From: Gaiellasilicea sp963789355
Lineage (GTDB): Bacteria; Actinomycetota; Thermoleophilia; Gaiellales; Gaiellaceae
DNA length: 64,000 nt
Direction: 5' to 3'
Assembly (NCBI GenBank): GCA_963789355.1
Contig: CAWBKK010000002.1
Span: 682,001 to 746,000, forward strand
The notes beneath the pieces are model-generated. The model had not been told where the DNA came from. It made no database searches and saw nothing but the letters and a program-made list of their open reading frames with translations. A program made the position numbers and the translations under genes. Position 1 is the first letter of the stretch. Each line of letters opens with the position of its first letter. This document shows, piece after piece, positions 1 to 9,124 of the stretch.

Positions 1-543
1 CACTGCGGCACGAAGCCCGTGCTCGGCGCACATCGCCAACGGCATGTACGGCGCGATCGTCGTCGAGCCGAAGGAGGCTCTGCCGCCGTCGACAACGAGT
101 ACGTGCTCGTCGGCAGCGAGTGGTACCTGAACGGCGACGGAATCGCAGAGCCCGCGTCGCTCGACATGGCGAAGGCACGGGCCAGGATGGCCGACTGGGT
201 CACGTTCAACGGCTACGCGAACCAGTACGTCACGCATCCGCTGACCGCGATCCTGGTGACGACGACGCGCTTCTGGGTCGTCGCCGCCGGGCCGACCAAC
301 AACGTCAACTTCCACGTCGTCGGCGCGATCTTCGACCGCGCCTGGGTCAACTCCGACCTGACGAGCCCGCCCCAGCAGGACGTCCAGACGGTGATCGTCC
401 CCGCCGGCGGCGGCGCGGTCTTCGACGTCACGATCGACGACGAGGGTCTCTACCCCGTCGTCTCGCACGCCTTCGCGGACGTCGATCTCGGCCAGGTCGG
501 CCTGCTCAAGGTCGGCAACCCGAAGGGGACGGGCTCTCACTGA
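1..543 (+). pseudogene. nirK: Copper nitrite reductase-like multicopper protein, C-terminal part (cut by window edge, frameshifted)
   Basis: The gene enters from the left edge; about 180 residues are visible. The first codons give HCGTKPV and, one frame over, AHIANGMYGAIVVEP. Together they form the His-Cys-His-Met type 1 copper site at the end of a first cupredoxin domain. The second domain follows, with NGYANQY, FHVVGAIFD (histidine expected to ligand the type 2 copper) and a final VSHAF near the stop. This arrangement is that of NirK/AniA nitrite reductases, which reduce nitrite to NO outside the membrane; a related two-domain multicopper oxidase is possible. At least two frame changes (near 30 and 90) and a compensated pair near 245-265 break the frame, as in the next genes. 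The N-terminus lies outside the window. Confidence 0.65.
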
Positions 544-749
544 ACAGGCTCCGGGATCGGCGCTTTCGACCCGCGACATGACCGAGCGCCGCACGTCAGA
601 GCATGACGGTGCCGACGAGCGCCGCGAGCTCGAGCGTGGCCGCGTCGATCTGGTCCGCCTCGGCGGCATCGCCTTCTACCGGGCGACCTTCGAGCCGCCG
701 TGCGTCGCGCTCGATCTAGGGTGGACGGAGCAACCACTGGGGAGTCAAC

Positions 750-3158
750 GTGAGCAAGATGGCGACAACCACGACCGTGCTCGTCGACGAGGAACTACGC
801 CTGGTCGACGCCTACTGGCGCGCGGCGAACTACCTCTCGGTGGCGCAGATCTACCTGCTCGACAACCCGCTGCTGCGCGAGCCGCTGCAGCCCGAGCACG
901 TCAAGCCGCGCCTGCTCGGCCACTGCGGCACGACGCCGGGCCTGAACCTCCTCTACGCCCACCTGAACCGGCAGATCCGCGCGCGCGACCTGAACGCGAT
1001 CTACGTCACCGGGCCCGGGCACGGCGGGCCCGGCGCTCGTCGCCAACGCCTACCTCGAAGGGCACGTACAGCGAGCGTCTATCCGCGACATCTCGCCGCG
1101 ACGAGGACGGGCTGCAGCGGCTGTTCCGCCAGTTCTCGTTCCCCGGCGGGATCCCGAGCCACGTCGCGCCGGAGACGCCCGGCTCGATCCACGAGGGCGG
1201 CGAGCTCGGCTACGCGCTCGTCGCACGCCTTCGGCGCGGCCTTCGACAACCCCGACCTGCTCGTCGCCTGCGTCGTCGGCGACGGCGAGGCCGAGACCGG
1301 GCCCGCTCGCGGCGAGCTGGCACTCGAACAAGTTCCTGAACCCGACGACGCGACGGCGCGGTGCTGCCGATCCTGCACCTGAACGGCTACAAGATCGCCA
1401 ACCCGACCGTGCTCGCCCGCATCCCCGAGCGAGGAGCTCGTCGCGCTGTTCGAGGGCTACGGCTGGCGAGCCGCTCCTCGTCACCGGCGGCTTCGACGGC
1501 GAGGACCCGCGCGACGGTGCACAGGCGCTTCGCCGCAGCGCTCGACGAGGCGCTCGACGAGATCCGCGGCGATCCAGCGCGCGGCGCGCGGCGGCGGCGA
1601 CGTCGACGCGCCCGCGCTGGCCGATGCTCGTCCTGCGGACGCCGAAGGGCTGGACCGGGCCGAAGGAGGTCGACGGCAAGCCGGTCGAGGGCACGCTGGC
1701 GCTCGCACCAGGTGCCGCTCGCCGACGTCCGCGACAACCCGGCGCACCTCGCGCCTGCTCGAGGAGTGGCTGCGGAGCTACCGGCCGGAGGAGCTCTTCG
1801 ACGACGACGGCCGGCTCGTGCCCGAGCTCGCCGCGCTCGCGCCGCGAGGGCGAGCGCCGGATGAGCGCGAACCCGCACGCGAACGGCGGCGTGCTGCTGC
1901 GCGACCTCGTGCTGCCCGACTTCCGCGACTACGCGGTCGAGGTCGACGGCGCCGGCGACGAGCACGAGCGAGGCGACGCGCGTGCTCGGCGGCTTCCTGC
2001 GCGACGTGATCGCGCAGAACCCGGAGACCTTCCGGCTCTTCGGCCCGGACGAGACCGCGTCGAACCGGCTCGGCGACGTCTTCTCGGTCACCGACCGGAC
2101 CTGGCACGCCGAGATCGGCCCGACCGACGACGGCCTCGCGCCGGACGGCCGCGTGATGGAGGTCCTCTCCGAGCACCTCTGCCAGGGCTGGCTCGAGGGC
2201 TACCTGCTCACCGGCCGGCACGGCCTCTTCAACTGCTACGAGGCCTTCATCCACATCGTCGACTCGATGTTCAACCAGCACGCGAAGTGGCTGAAGACGA
2301 CGCGCGACATCCCGTGGCGCCGGCCGATCGCGTCGCTCAACTACCTGCTCACCTCGCACGTCTGGCGCCAGGACCACAACGGCTTCTCCCACCAGGATCC
2401 CGGCTTCATCGACCACGTCGTGAACAAGAAGGCCGAGGTGATCCGCGTCTACCTGCCGCCGGACGCGAACACGCTCCTCTCGGTCGCCGACCACTGCCTG
2501 CGCAGCCGCAACTACGTCAACGTGATCGTCGCCGGCAAGCAGCCGGCGCTCGACTACCTGCTCGATGGACGACGCGATCGTCCACTGCACGCGCGGGCTC
2601 GGCATCTGGGACTGGGCCTCGAACGACGACGGCGGCGAGCCCGACGTCGTGCTCGGCTGCGCCGGCGACATCCCGACGCTCGAGACGCTCGCCGCCGCGG
2701 CGCTCCTGCGCGAGCACCTGCCGGAGCTGAAGGTGCGCGTCGTCAACGTGGTCGACCTGATGCGGCTGCAGCCGGAGAGCGAGCATCCGCACGGGCTCTC
2801 CGACACCGAGTTCGACGCGCTCTTCACGACTCGACAGGCCGATCGTCTTCGCCTACCACGGCTACCCGTGGCTGATCCACCGGCTCACCTACCGGCGCGC
2901 GAACCACGCGCAACCTGCACGTGCGCGGCTACAAGGAGGAGGGCACGACGACGACGCCGTTCGACATGGTCGATGCTCAACGACCTCGACCGCTTCCACC
3001 TCGTGATCGACGTCATCGACCGCGTCCCCGGCCTCGCCGAGCGCGGCGGCGCACCTGCGCCAGGAGATGGAGGAGCGCCGGCTGCGCGGCCCGCGCCTAC
3101 ACGCGCGAGCACGGCGACGACGACCCGGAGATCCGCGACTGGACCTGGCCGTTACTGA
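750..3158 (+). pseudogene. xfp: Phosphoketolase (xylulose-5-P/fructose-6-P), broken by many frameshifts
   Basis: Reading across frames gives an almost complete phosphoketolase of about 800 residues. Recognisable blocks are GTTPGLNLLYAHLNR and TGPGHGGPA (ThDP region), SFPGGIPSHVAPETPGSIHE, VVGDGEAETGP, LHLNGYKIANPT, the central HGLFNCYEAFIHIVDSM, and the end AYTREHGDDDPEIRDWTWP. The enzyme splits xylulose-5-P or fructose-6-P with phosphate to acetyl-P, which acetate kinase just downstream could turn into acetate and ATP. The frame changes a dozen or more times, nearly always through one extra C or G, for example ctc[g]atg at 2566 and gtc[g]atg near 2973. I chose GTG 750; a TAGGGT box lies at 717-722. 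One motif Trp (usual LGHWGTT) reads Cys. The block order is intact, so sequencing error at a contig end is as likely as true decay. Confidence 0.8.
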
Positions 3159-4139
3159 ACGTCCTCGTCGTCAACGCCGGCTCGACCAGCCTCAAGCTCT
3201 CGCTCGTCGCGAGGACGGAAGCGCGACGCCCGGTCGACGACTTCGTCGCCGCCGATGCCGTCGGCCACCGGATCGTCCACCTCGGCGACCTCGCGATCGA
3301 GGCCGCGCTCGTCGACGACCGGGTCATCTGCCGTACATCGAGCAGGGAGCCGAGATCGCGCCGCTGCACAACCGGCCGGCGCTCGAGGCGCTCGAGCGCG
3401 CGCGCGAGGCGCTGCCCGGACGTCCCGCACGTCGCCGTCTCCGACTCGGGCTTCCACCGCACGACTGCCGGACGAGGCGCGACGCTACGCGCTCCCGGCG
3501 CGACCTGCGGGCTCGATCGTGCGGCTCGGCTTCCACGGGCTCGCCGTGCGAGTCGGTGGCCGAGCAGGTCGACGGCGTCCCGGCTCGTCGTCTGCCACCT
3601 CGGCGGCGGCTGCTCGGTGACCGCGGTCCGGGACGGGCGCGTCCGTGGACACGACCATGGGCTATCACGCCGCTCGAGGGCGCCGCCGATGGGCACACGC
3701 TCCGGTTCGGTCGACCCCGGGGCGCTGCTGCACCTCGCTCCGGTCCGGCGTCACGCGTCGACGACGCTCGACCGCGAGCTGAACGAGGAGTCCGGGCTTG
3801 CGGGCGCTCGGCGGCCTCGACGACGCGTTCGCCTTCTCCCACTTCACGTACCACCTCGCGAAGGCGGTCGCGGCGATGGCGGCCGTGCTCGGGGGGCTCG
3901 ACGTGCTCGCGTTCAGCGGCGGGATCGGCGAGAACCGCGCTGACGTTCGCGATGCGGTCGCTGGGCGCCTCGCGCCACCTGGGCGCGCTTTCGCGTCGAG
4001 GCCGTTCACGCCCGCGAGGACGCTCGTGATCGCCGCGCCGTCCGCGGACCTGCTCGGCCTGCGTCGAGGATCTGCGGCCAACTACGCAGCACCGAATCGG
4101 CGTCGGCGCGGATCGGCCCGGGTGTGTCGCGACGGATGA
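3155..4139 (+). pseudogene. ackA: Acetate kinase, broken by frameshifts
   Basis: Across frames the family blocks appear in order: VVNAGSTSLK (phosphate/acetate site near the start), VSDSGFH, HLGGGCSV, MGTRSGSVDPG, ELNEESGL and FSGGIGEN near the end. Acetate kinase interconverts acetyl-P plus ADP with acetate plus ATP. Directly after phosphoketolase it completes a phosphoketolase-acetate kinase shunt. The visible start is CTG overlapping the xfp stop (CTGA); a GTG could be hidden by a local error. More than ten frame changes are needed, including extra single bases such as gtg[c]gag near 3550 and ctt[g]cgg near 3799, and at least one missing base near 3330. The true stop cannot be fixed; the last open frame closes at 4139. 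Confidence 0.75.
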
Positions 4140-4172
4140 TGCTCGAGGCACGCAACCGCGAAGGAGGCAGAG

Positions 4173-4626
4173 ATGAAGAGGATCCTGGTCGCAACCGACG
4201 GCTCGCCGTCGTCGACCGAGGCGGTCGCCTTCGGCGTCGAGCTCGCGGCCGAGCACGCGGCGGAGCTGATCTTCGTCCACGTCGTGCCCGATGCTGGACG
4301 TCGTGCCGGCGGCCGGCTTCGGCGCAATCGGCGGCGCCTTTCCGCACGAGCCCAGCGAGCACGACCGAACGCTGCTCGACGAGGCCGCCGCGTCGGCCGC
4401 CGAGCACGGGGTCGTCTCGACGACGGCGCTGCTCCGCGGCGACACGGTCGACGAGATCGTCGCCTACGCCGACTCGCACGACGTCGACCTGATCGTCGTC
4501 GGCTCGCGCGGCCACGGCGCGATCGCGAGCGCGCTGCTCGGCAGCGTCTCGCGCGGCGTGCTCGGCGAGTCGAAGCGGCCGGTGCTGATCGTCCGCGCCT
4601 CGGCGTCCGTGCCAGCCGCGGCTTAG
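4173..4626 (+). pseudogene. Universal stress protein (UspA family), one frameshift
   Basis: The protein begins MKRILVATDGS, the usual first strand and loop of a Usp fold, after a strong ribosome site (aaggaggcag) 2 bases before ATG 4173. The ATP-binding signature G-2x-G-9x-G(S/T) is visible at the end as VGSRGHGAIASALLGSVS. About 150 residues is normal for a single-domain Usp. One extra G in ccc[g]atg near 4291 breaks the frame between the two halves, the same lesion as in xfp. Usp proteins bind ATP or AMP and act in stress and stasis. The neighbouring DevR/DevS-like pair makes control by hypoxia or redox stress plausible, as in the mycobacterial DosR regulon, but I saw no clear DosR box here. 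Confidence 0.75.
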
Positions 4627-4631
4627 GCACC

Positions 4632-5221
4632 GTGAACGCTCAACTGGCCGGCGTCGACCTCTACTGGCTCCCGCTCGGCGCCGGCGGTCACTCGGTGCGG
4701 CTGAACGGCCGCGCCTACGAGGCGGTTGCCGCGCGGCTCCAACGACGAAGGCCGCTCGCGCCTCTACCACTCTGCGCTCCGGGTGGAAGTGCCGGAGGGC
4801 GAGCTTCGTGATCGAGCAGGCGCCCGTCCGCGACGGCAACGGCGCCGAGCGCGGCGTCGTCGCCGAGGGCGCGGTCGGCAGCCGGCTGGGCGGGACGCCT
4901 GCGGCTCTTCCGGTACGAGGTTCGCTGCTGGCGCGACGGCGTCGATCCCGGACGTCGACGAGGCGGTCGAGAGCCCGCAGCGGCTGACATCGACGATCCG
5001 GCGCTCGCGCAGCGGCTGCTCGACCTGGTGCGCCGAGGTGCCGACAGCCGTCTGGGGACGCGACGAGCTCGCGGCGGGCGAGATGTGGAACTCCAACTCG
5101 CTGATCTCCTGGCTGATCGTGCGCAGCGGCCTCGGCGTCGAGTCGATCCGGGCCGCCGGCCGGCGGGCGCGCTCCGGGCTGGAACGCCGGCCTCGTCGTG
5201 GCGCGCGCGCTAGCGCTCTAG
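4632..5221 (+). pseudogene. Conserved hypothetical actinobacterial protein, frameshifted
   Basis: Start GTG 4632 is five bases after the usp stop. Joined across frames, the protein has about 190 residues with the blocks LYHSALRVEVPEG, FVIEQAPVRDGNGAERG, RYEVRCWRDGVIPDV, EVPTAVWGRDELAAGEMWN, SLISWLIVRSGL and a final APGWNAGLVVARAL. I recall this block order from uncharacterised actinobacterial proteins but know no function. No signal peptide or membrane segment is visible. Six or more single-base lesions (for example gag[c]ttc near 4805 and gtc[g]atc near 4945) break the frame. The last 12 bases overlap the 3' end of the opposing response regulator gene. Confidence 0.5.
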
Positions 5222-5868
5222 CGCCTCGTCGAGCAGTCCCCTGCTCGAGCGCGTAGCGGACGAGCTCGGCGCGGGTCGTGATCCGCAGCTTCTGCATGAT
5301 GTGCGCCCGGTGCGTCTCGGCCGTGCGCACCGAGAGGTAGAGCTGGGCCGCGATCTCCTGGTTCGTGTGCCCGAGCGCCAGCAGGCGGAGGACGTCGCGC
5401 TCGCGGTCGGAGAGCGGATCCTGCTCGGCGCGCTTCCGCTCCTCGGCGTCGGCGGCGAGCATCCGTGCGCCGAGCGCCGGCTGGACGTAGCGCCCGCCGG
5501 CGGCGACGTCGCGGATCGCCGCGACGACGTCGGTGTCGACGGCCTCCTTCAGGACGTAGCCGGACGCGCCGGCGGCGAACGCCTCGCGCACGTAGCGCGG
5601 GTCGTCCTGCATCGAGAGGATCAGCACCTTCGCCTCGGGCGCGTCGTGGAGGACGTCGGGGATCGCCTCGATCCCCGTCTTCCCGGGCATGACGACGTCC
5701 ATCAGGATCACGTCCGGCTTGGTCTCACGCGTCTGGAAGACGGCGTTCCTGGGCGTCGCCCGCCTCGCCGACGACCTCGATCTCGTCCTCGGCCTCGAGC
5801 ACCTTGCGCAGGCCGCTGCGGACGACGGCGTGGTCGTCGACGATCAGGACGCGGATCGTCTCGCTCAT
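5210..5868 (-). pseudogene. devR: DevR/NarL-type response regulator, two frameshifts
   Basis: The product starts MSETIRVLIVDDHAVVRSGL, a receiver domain with the DD pair, then VILMDVVMPGKTG with the phosphoacceptor Asp, and the conserved Lys in YVLKEAVD. The C-terminal LuxR/NarL helix-turn-helix reads LSDRERDVLRLLALGHTNQEI with HRAHIMQKL and ends RYALEQGLLDEALER. About 217 residues is normal. It lies ten bases after the sensor kinase stop, so the two are co-transcribed. An extra base near 5753 and another near 5240 break the frame; otherwise all catalytic and DNA-binding positions are present. By analogy with DevR/DosR it would activate hypoxia or NO genes; the neighbouring xfp, ackA, usp and nirK-like genes are plausible targets (inference). 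Confidence 0.75.
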
Positions 5869-5878
5869 CGCAGCGGCA

Positions 5879-7516
5879 CTATCGCAGGGGGACCTCGGCG
5901 ACGATCGTCGTCCCGGCGCCGGGGCTCGACTCGAGCTTCAGCTTGCCGCCGAGGAGCGCGAGCCGCTCGCCCATCCCGAGCAGGCCGAGGCCCGTCGCCG
6001 CTGTCGCCCGGCGTGAAGCCGCGACCGTCGTCCTCGATCACCGCCGTGATCGCGCGGGCGCTGCGGGCGAGGACGATGCTGACCGAGCTCGCCTGCGCGT
6101 GCTTGACGATGTTCGTCAGCGCCTCCTGCACGATTCGGTAGAGCGCCGTCTCGACATCGCTCGGCAGCCGGTCGCCGACGTGCGCCTCGAGGTCGACGCG
6201 CATGCCGGTCTGCTCCGAGAAGGTCTCGCGCAGGCGCTCGAGCGCGGCGGCGAGGCCGAAGTCGTCGAGCGCCTTCGGCCGTAGCTCGACAGCGAGACGG
6301 CGGACGTCGTGGAGCGTGTCGACCACCTGCTCGCGGACGGCGGCGAGCGCTGCGACACGCTCCGCGTCGGTCTTCGCTTCCTCGACGGCCTTCAGGCCGA
6401 GCAGGACGGATGTCAGCTCCTGCCCGGTCTGGTCGTGCAGCTCGCGCGCGAGCCGCCGCCGCTCGAGCTCCTGCGCCTCGACCACGCGGCGCAGGGCGTC
6501 GCTGGCGACGCGAGCGGAGAGGTCGACGGCGACGGCGGCGCGCGGCGCGAACGTCTCGGCGAGGCGCAGGTCGGCCTCGGTGAAGCGCGGGTCGGTGCCC
6601 TCCTTGTCGTGGGCGACGATCACTCCGATCGGCCGCCCGGCGGCGACGAGGGGGACGTAGAGGCCGCTGCGCGCGCCGAGGCGCCGCGGCCGCCTCCTGG
6701 TCGACCTCGGGGTCGTCGAGCAGCGAGTCGACGCGCTCCGCGCGGCGCCGCTCGAGCACCCGGCCGCTCTTCGAGCCGACTCGCTCGAGCTGAACACCGA
6801 CGATCACGTCGGCGTCGGCGCCGTCCGCCGCCTCGACCGTCAGCGTCCCGTCTCCGGCCGGCAGCGCGATCGTGACCAGACGCGCGCCGATCAGAGCGCG
6901 CAGCCGGCGCGCGATCAGCTCGAGCAGGCGGCGCGAGCTCGATCTCGCTCGCGAGCGCGGTCCCGACCTCGTTCAGCGCCTCGAGCTGCTCCGACCAGGA
7001 CGTCGCGGCCTCGTAGAGGCGCGCATTCTCGATCGCGACGGCGGCCTGGCTCGCGAGCGTCTCGACGAGCTCCTGGTCCTCGGCGGTGAACGACTCCGTC
7101 TCCTTCTCGGTCAGGTAGAGGTTGCCGAAGGCGCGGCCGCGGAGGAGGATCGGGACGCCGAGGAAGCCGCGCATCGGCGGATGGTGGGGCGGGAAGCCGA
7201 CCGACCGCGAATCGTCTGTGATCGACTCCAGCCGCAGCGGGCGCGCGTCGGTGATCAGCGCGCCGAGGATGCCGCGTCCGCGCGGAAGCTCGCCGATCCT
7301 GTCCGCGGTCTCGGCGTCGATCCCGGTGTGGAGGAAGCGCTCGAGGCCCGTTCCCGACTGGTCGATCACGCCCAGCGCGGCATAGCGGGCACCGGTGAGG
7401 GCGGCCGCCGTCTCCGCGAGCTTCCGCAGCAGATCGTCGAGCGAGAGCTCGGAGCTGAGCGCGATCCCGGCTTCGACGAGGCCGCGCAGGCGGTCGGTCT
7501 CGGCCCTGGCGCCCAT
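5879..7516 (-). pseudogene. devS: DevS/DosS-like sensor histidine kinase (GAF-GAF-HisKA_3-HATPase), frameshifted
   Basis: From ATG 7516 a first GAF domain (about 20-170) contains GFPPHHPPMRGFLGVP (His111-His112) and FGNLYLTEK, closely matching the haem-binding GAF-A of mycobacterial DevS/DosS. A second GAF domain follows (LYVPLVAAGRPIGVIVAHD), then the HisKA_3 dimerisation box LERRRLARELHDQTGQEL with the phospho-His, and an HATPase_c domain (VQEALTNIVKHAQA, VIEDDGRGFTPGD). The length, about 545 residues, fits the family. In mycobacteria such kinases bind haem and sense O2, NO or CO. Extra bases near 6945, 6690 and 6000 break the frame. The start is set by a TAGGTT box seven bases upstream, suggesting a leaderless message. 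Confidence 0.78.
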
Positions 7517-7523
7517 CGACCCG

Positions 7524-7529
7524 AACCTA
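7524..7529 (-). promoter_or_regulatory. -10 box (TAGGTT) for a leaderless devS-like message
   Basis: On the minus strand TAGGTT lies seven bases before ATG 7516, and no Shine-Dalgarno sequence fits in between. Actinobacterial TAnnnT boxes at this distance commonly mark transcripts that begin at the start codon. No convincing -35 hexamer is visible. Confidence 0.4.
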
Positions 7530-7574
7530 CCCGATCGCGCCTGCGCCCGGCCGATGCGGGCGTCCAAGCCTGGC

Positions 7575-7580
7575 TACACT
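7575..7580 (+). promoter_or_regulatory. Possible -10 box (TACACT) for tRNA-Thr
   Basis: TACACT matches TAnnnT and lies 11 bases before the first base of the mature tRNA, a suitable distance for a transcript starting just ahead of it. The -35 region is weak. Confidence 0.3.
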
Positions 7581-7591
7581 GGGCGCTCCCC

Positions 7592-7664
7592 GCCGACGTA
7601 GCTCAGCTGGTAGAGCACTTCACTCGTAATGAAGGGGTCCGCGGTTCGAGTCCGCGCGTCGGCT
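7592..7664 (+). tRNA. tRNA-Thr (anticodon CGT)
   Basis: A full cloverleaf can be drawn. The acceptor stem GCCGACG pairs with CGTCGGC, followed by a T discriminator. The D arm is GCTC/GAGC. The anticodon stem CTTCA/TGAAG closes the loop CTCGTAA with anticodon CGT, reading ACG (Thr). The T arm CGCGG-TTCGAGT-CCGCG is perfect. CCA is not encoded. The gene stands alone next to a degraded stretch on its 3' side. Confidence 0.96.
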
Positions 7665-8242
7665 CTCTCGAAACTTGCAAATGCGGGCCTTTTGTCATTC
7701 CAGGGCGCGCGTATTTCAGGCCGCATCGTTCGACTCCGCCGTCCTTGACGTTGGGCGGTCTCGTATCCGCGATCACATTCAACTGCCGGAGACGCGCGAT
7801 CCGGCCGTATACGACGCACTGTTTAGGAGCCTTCGAACACATCTTCTCCAATGACAACTCACGGGGTGCCCTACGAGTTCGTGTTCCGGGGGCTGCTCGC
7901 AGAAGAAGCGCTCGACCGGGCAGGGCGACCACGTCGCGTAATCGAGGGTCTGTTCGACGCTGACATCGCCTAGGAGCTTTCAATCGATGAGCTTGACCAG
8001 GAATTCGTAGAGGTCGCGCGTCGGATGGCAGCCGTGATCGGAGCATCGCCACGTTGGGTGAGGAACGTGCTCTTATGCTTTCGGCCTGACGAAGCACCTT
8101 GAGGAAACGATCAGGGCGAACTGGCAGCACTTCGAGCCTTTCCTGGGTGAAGATGATTCGGCCGTGTTGACAGGGAGGTCGTCTCGGAAGACTTCCTGTC
8201 ACCGTCGTGGCACCAGCCGCTCAGCTACTGCGACTGCCCGAG
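7665..8242. other. Degraded, lower-GC stretch 3' of tRNA-Thr
   Basis: This 578-base stretch is visibly less GC-rich than its surroundings and holds no intact gene. It contains one decayed reading frame (next entry) and further in-frame scraps near 8083-8170, where GLTKHLEETIRANWQHFEPF can be read in another frame. I found no integrase, direct repeat of the tRNA end, or IS terminus. A remnant of an element integrated at the tRNA is possible but unproven. Confidence 0.45.
7851..8101 (+). pseudogene. Remnant of an unidentified gene with an in-frame stop
   Basis: From ATG 7851 the frame reads MTTHGVPYEFVFRGLLAEEA for 40 codons to TAG 7971. It continues in the same frame as a plausible protein (LSIDELDQEFVEVARRMAAV) to TGA 8099. 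Amphipathic composition on both sides of the stop suggests one broken gene. I do not recognise the family; a HEPN-type or abortive-infection-like protein is only a guess. No clear ribosome site precedes it. Confidence 0.3.
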
Positions 8243-8956
8243 TCACCCGAGGGTGGCGCAAGTGATGTAGACGCGGTAGATGTCGCTGTTCGTCTGGTCG
8301 GGATTTCTCACCTGAACCATCCAGCCGTACTGCAGTGGGGCCGAAGTAGTGATCGGGAAGGACTTGAGGACGGTCAGCCGATCGTCGCTCGATGACATTC
8401 CACCGCCGAGAACGCCCTTGCCGGTGGGGCAGTGAAGGGTGGTGATGTTCGATCCTCCCGCTGGGACAGTGACCGCGTTGCTCATCAGCTGCTCATAGCC
8501 CGCGAGTCCTGTTCCACCAGGGCCAGCCGGGCCTGCAGGCCCGGTAGCACCCGCAGCTCCGGCGGGCCCGGCGGGCCCGGCGGGACCTGCAGGGCCGGCA
8601 GGACCAGCGGGACCTTGCGGTCCTCCGGCAGGGCCCGCTTGGCCCTGAACACCCTGCGGGCCGGTCTGCCCGGCAGGGCCCTGAGGGCCGGCTTGACCAG
8701 TCGGGCCCGGCGACCCGGTGCGCCCCTGGGCTCCCGGGGCGCCCCGGAGTCCGCGGGGACCCCGAAGCGATGAAAGCACCTGGGGCGCCAGGTCGGAGGA
8801 CCGGAGCGTGCCGTTCTTTACGTCTCGCGACTCGATCGTGCCGTCCTTGATCTGCGCACCCGTCACGAGCGCCGTAACCCCGGCAGTTGCCGCCGTCACA
8901 CACACAAGCGCGAAGACGAGCATTGCCACGCTGACGCGAACTCTCTTCCTGACCAC
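8243..8956 (-). CDS. Collagen-like membrane-anchored surface protein
   Basis: GTG 8956 follows the strong ribosome site GGGGGAGG four bases upstream. The 237-residue product starts with a basic segment and one hydrophobic helix (about 10-30, VAMLVFALVCVTAATAGVTA): a signal anchor or uncleaved signal. Next comes AQIKDGTIESRDVKNGTL, a stalk common before actinobacterial collagen repeats. About 80 residues of Gly-X-Y repeats rich in GPA, GPQ and GQA follow, with one break (GPAGGPQ). The C-terminal head of about 80 residues holds two Cys and ends YRVYITCATLG. Expected location is the cell surface, as a triple-helical stalk with a globular head. The repeats also keep long spurious frames open on the opposite strand. 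Function unknown. Confidence 0.85.
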   Translation of the reverse strand: MVRKRVRVSVAMLVFALVCVTAATAGVTALVTGAQIKDGTIESRDVKNGTLRSSDLAPQVLSSLRGPRGLRGAPGAQGRTGSPGPTGQAGPQGPAGQTGPQGVQGQAGPAGGPQGPAGPAGPAGPAGPAGPAGAAGATGPAGPAGPGGTGLAGYEQLMSNAVTVPAGGSNITTLHCPTGKGVLGGGMSSSDDRLTVLKSFPITTSAPLQYGWMVQVRNPDQTNSDIYRVYITCATLG

Positions 8957-9069
8957 TGTTCCTCCCCCAGTCCTCAGATTGACGCGAACCGTAGTCGGCT
9001 CGACAACATCGGTCAACGTTGGGGCTGGCGAGGCCTCGCGATGCAGGCGTGCGCCTGGAGTCCTCGCTC

Positions 9070-9083
9070 GATCATCGATCGTC
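9070..9083. promoter_or_regulatory. Weaker copy of the ATCGAT-centred palindrome before the SMP-30 operon
   Basis: GATCATCGATCGTC shares its first ten bases with the site at 16850 and has two mismatches to the consensus GANNATCGATKATC. It lies 42 bases before GTG 9125, overlapping a possible TAGAGT -10 at 9088. Binding by the GntR/FCD regulator at 25532 is inferred only. Confidence 0.3.
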
Positions 9084-9124
9084 GTATTAGAGTCACTGCG
9101 ACATCTCCGACGAAAGGAGGCGCG

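Noticed and set aside
599..700. Minus-strand segment reading GDAAEADQIDAATLELAALV up to a stop near 599
   Set aside because: It has no start codon in reach and an in-frame stop just upstream. It may be a decayed gene end, but too little is left in a region of doubtful sequence.
5..7500. Programmed frameshifting as the cause of the many frame changes
   Set aside because: There are far too many sites, with no shared slippery sequence or structure, in unrelated genes; error or decay is simpler.
7574..8202. Minus-strand reading frames across tRNA-Thr (with ARTRTADPFIT and GLEPRTPSLRVK)
   Set aside because: These are the well-known artefact of translating the antisense of a tRNA gene; the cloverleaf explains the sequence.
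8432..8773. Plus-strand frame rich in Gly, Arg and Ala opposite the collagen-like gene
   Set aside because: It is the reverse complement of the Gly-X-Y repeat; the minus strand has the ribosome site, signal anchor and ordered repeat.
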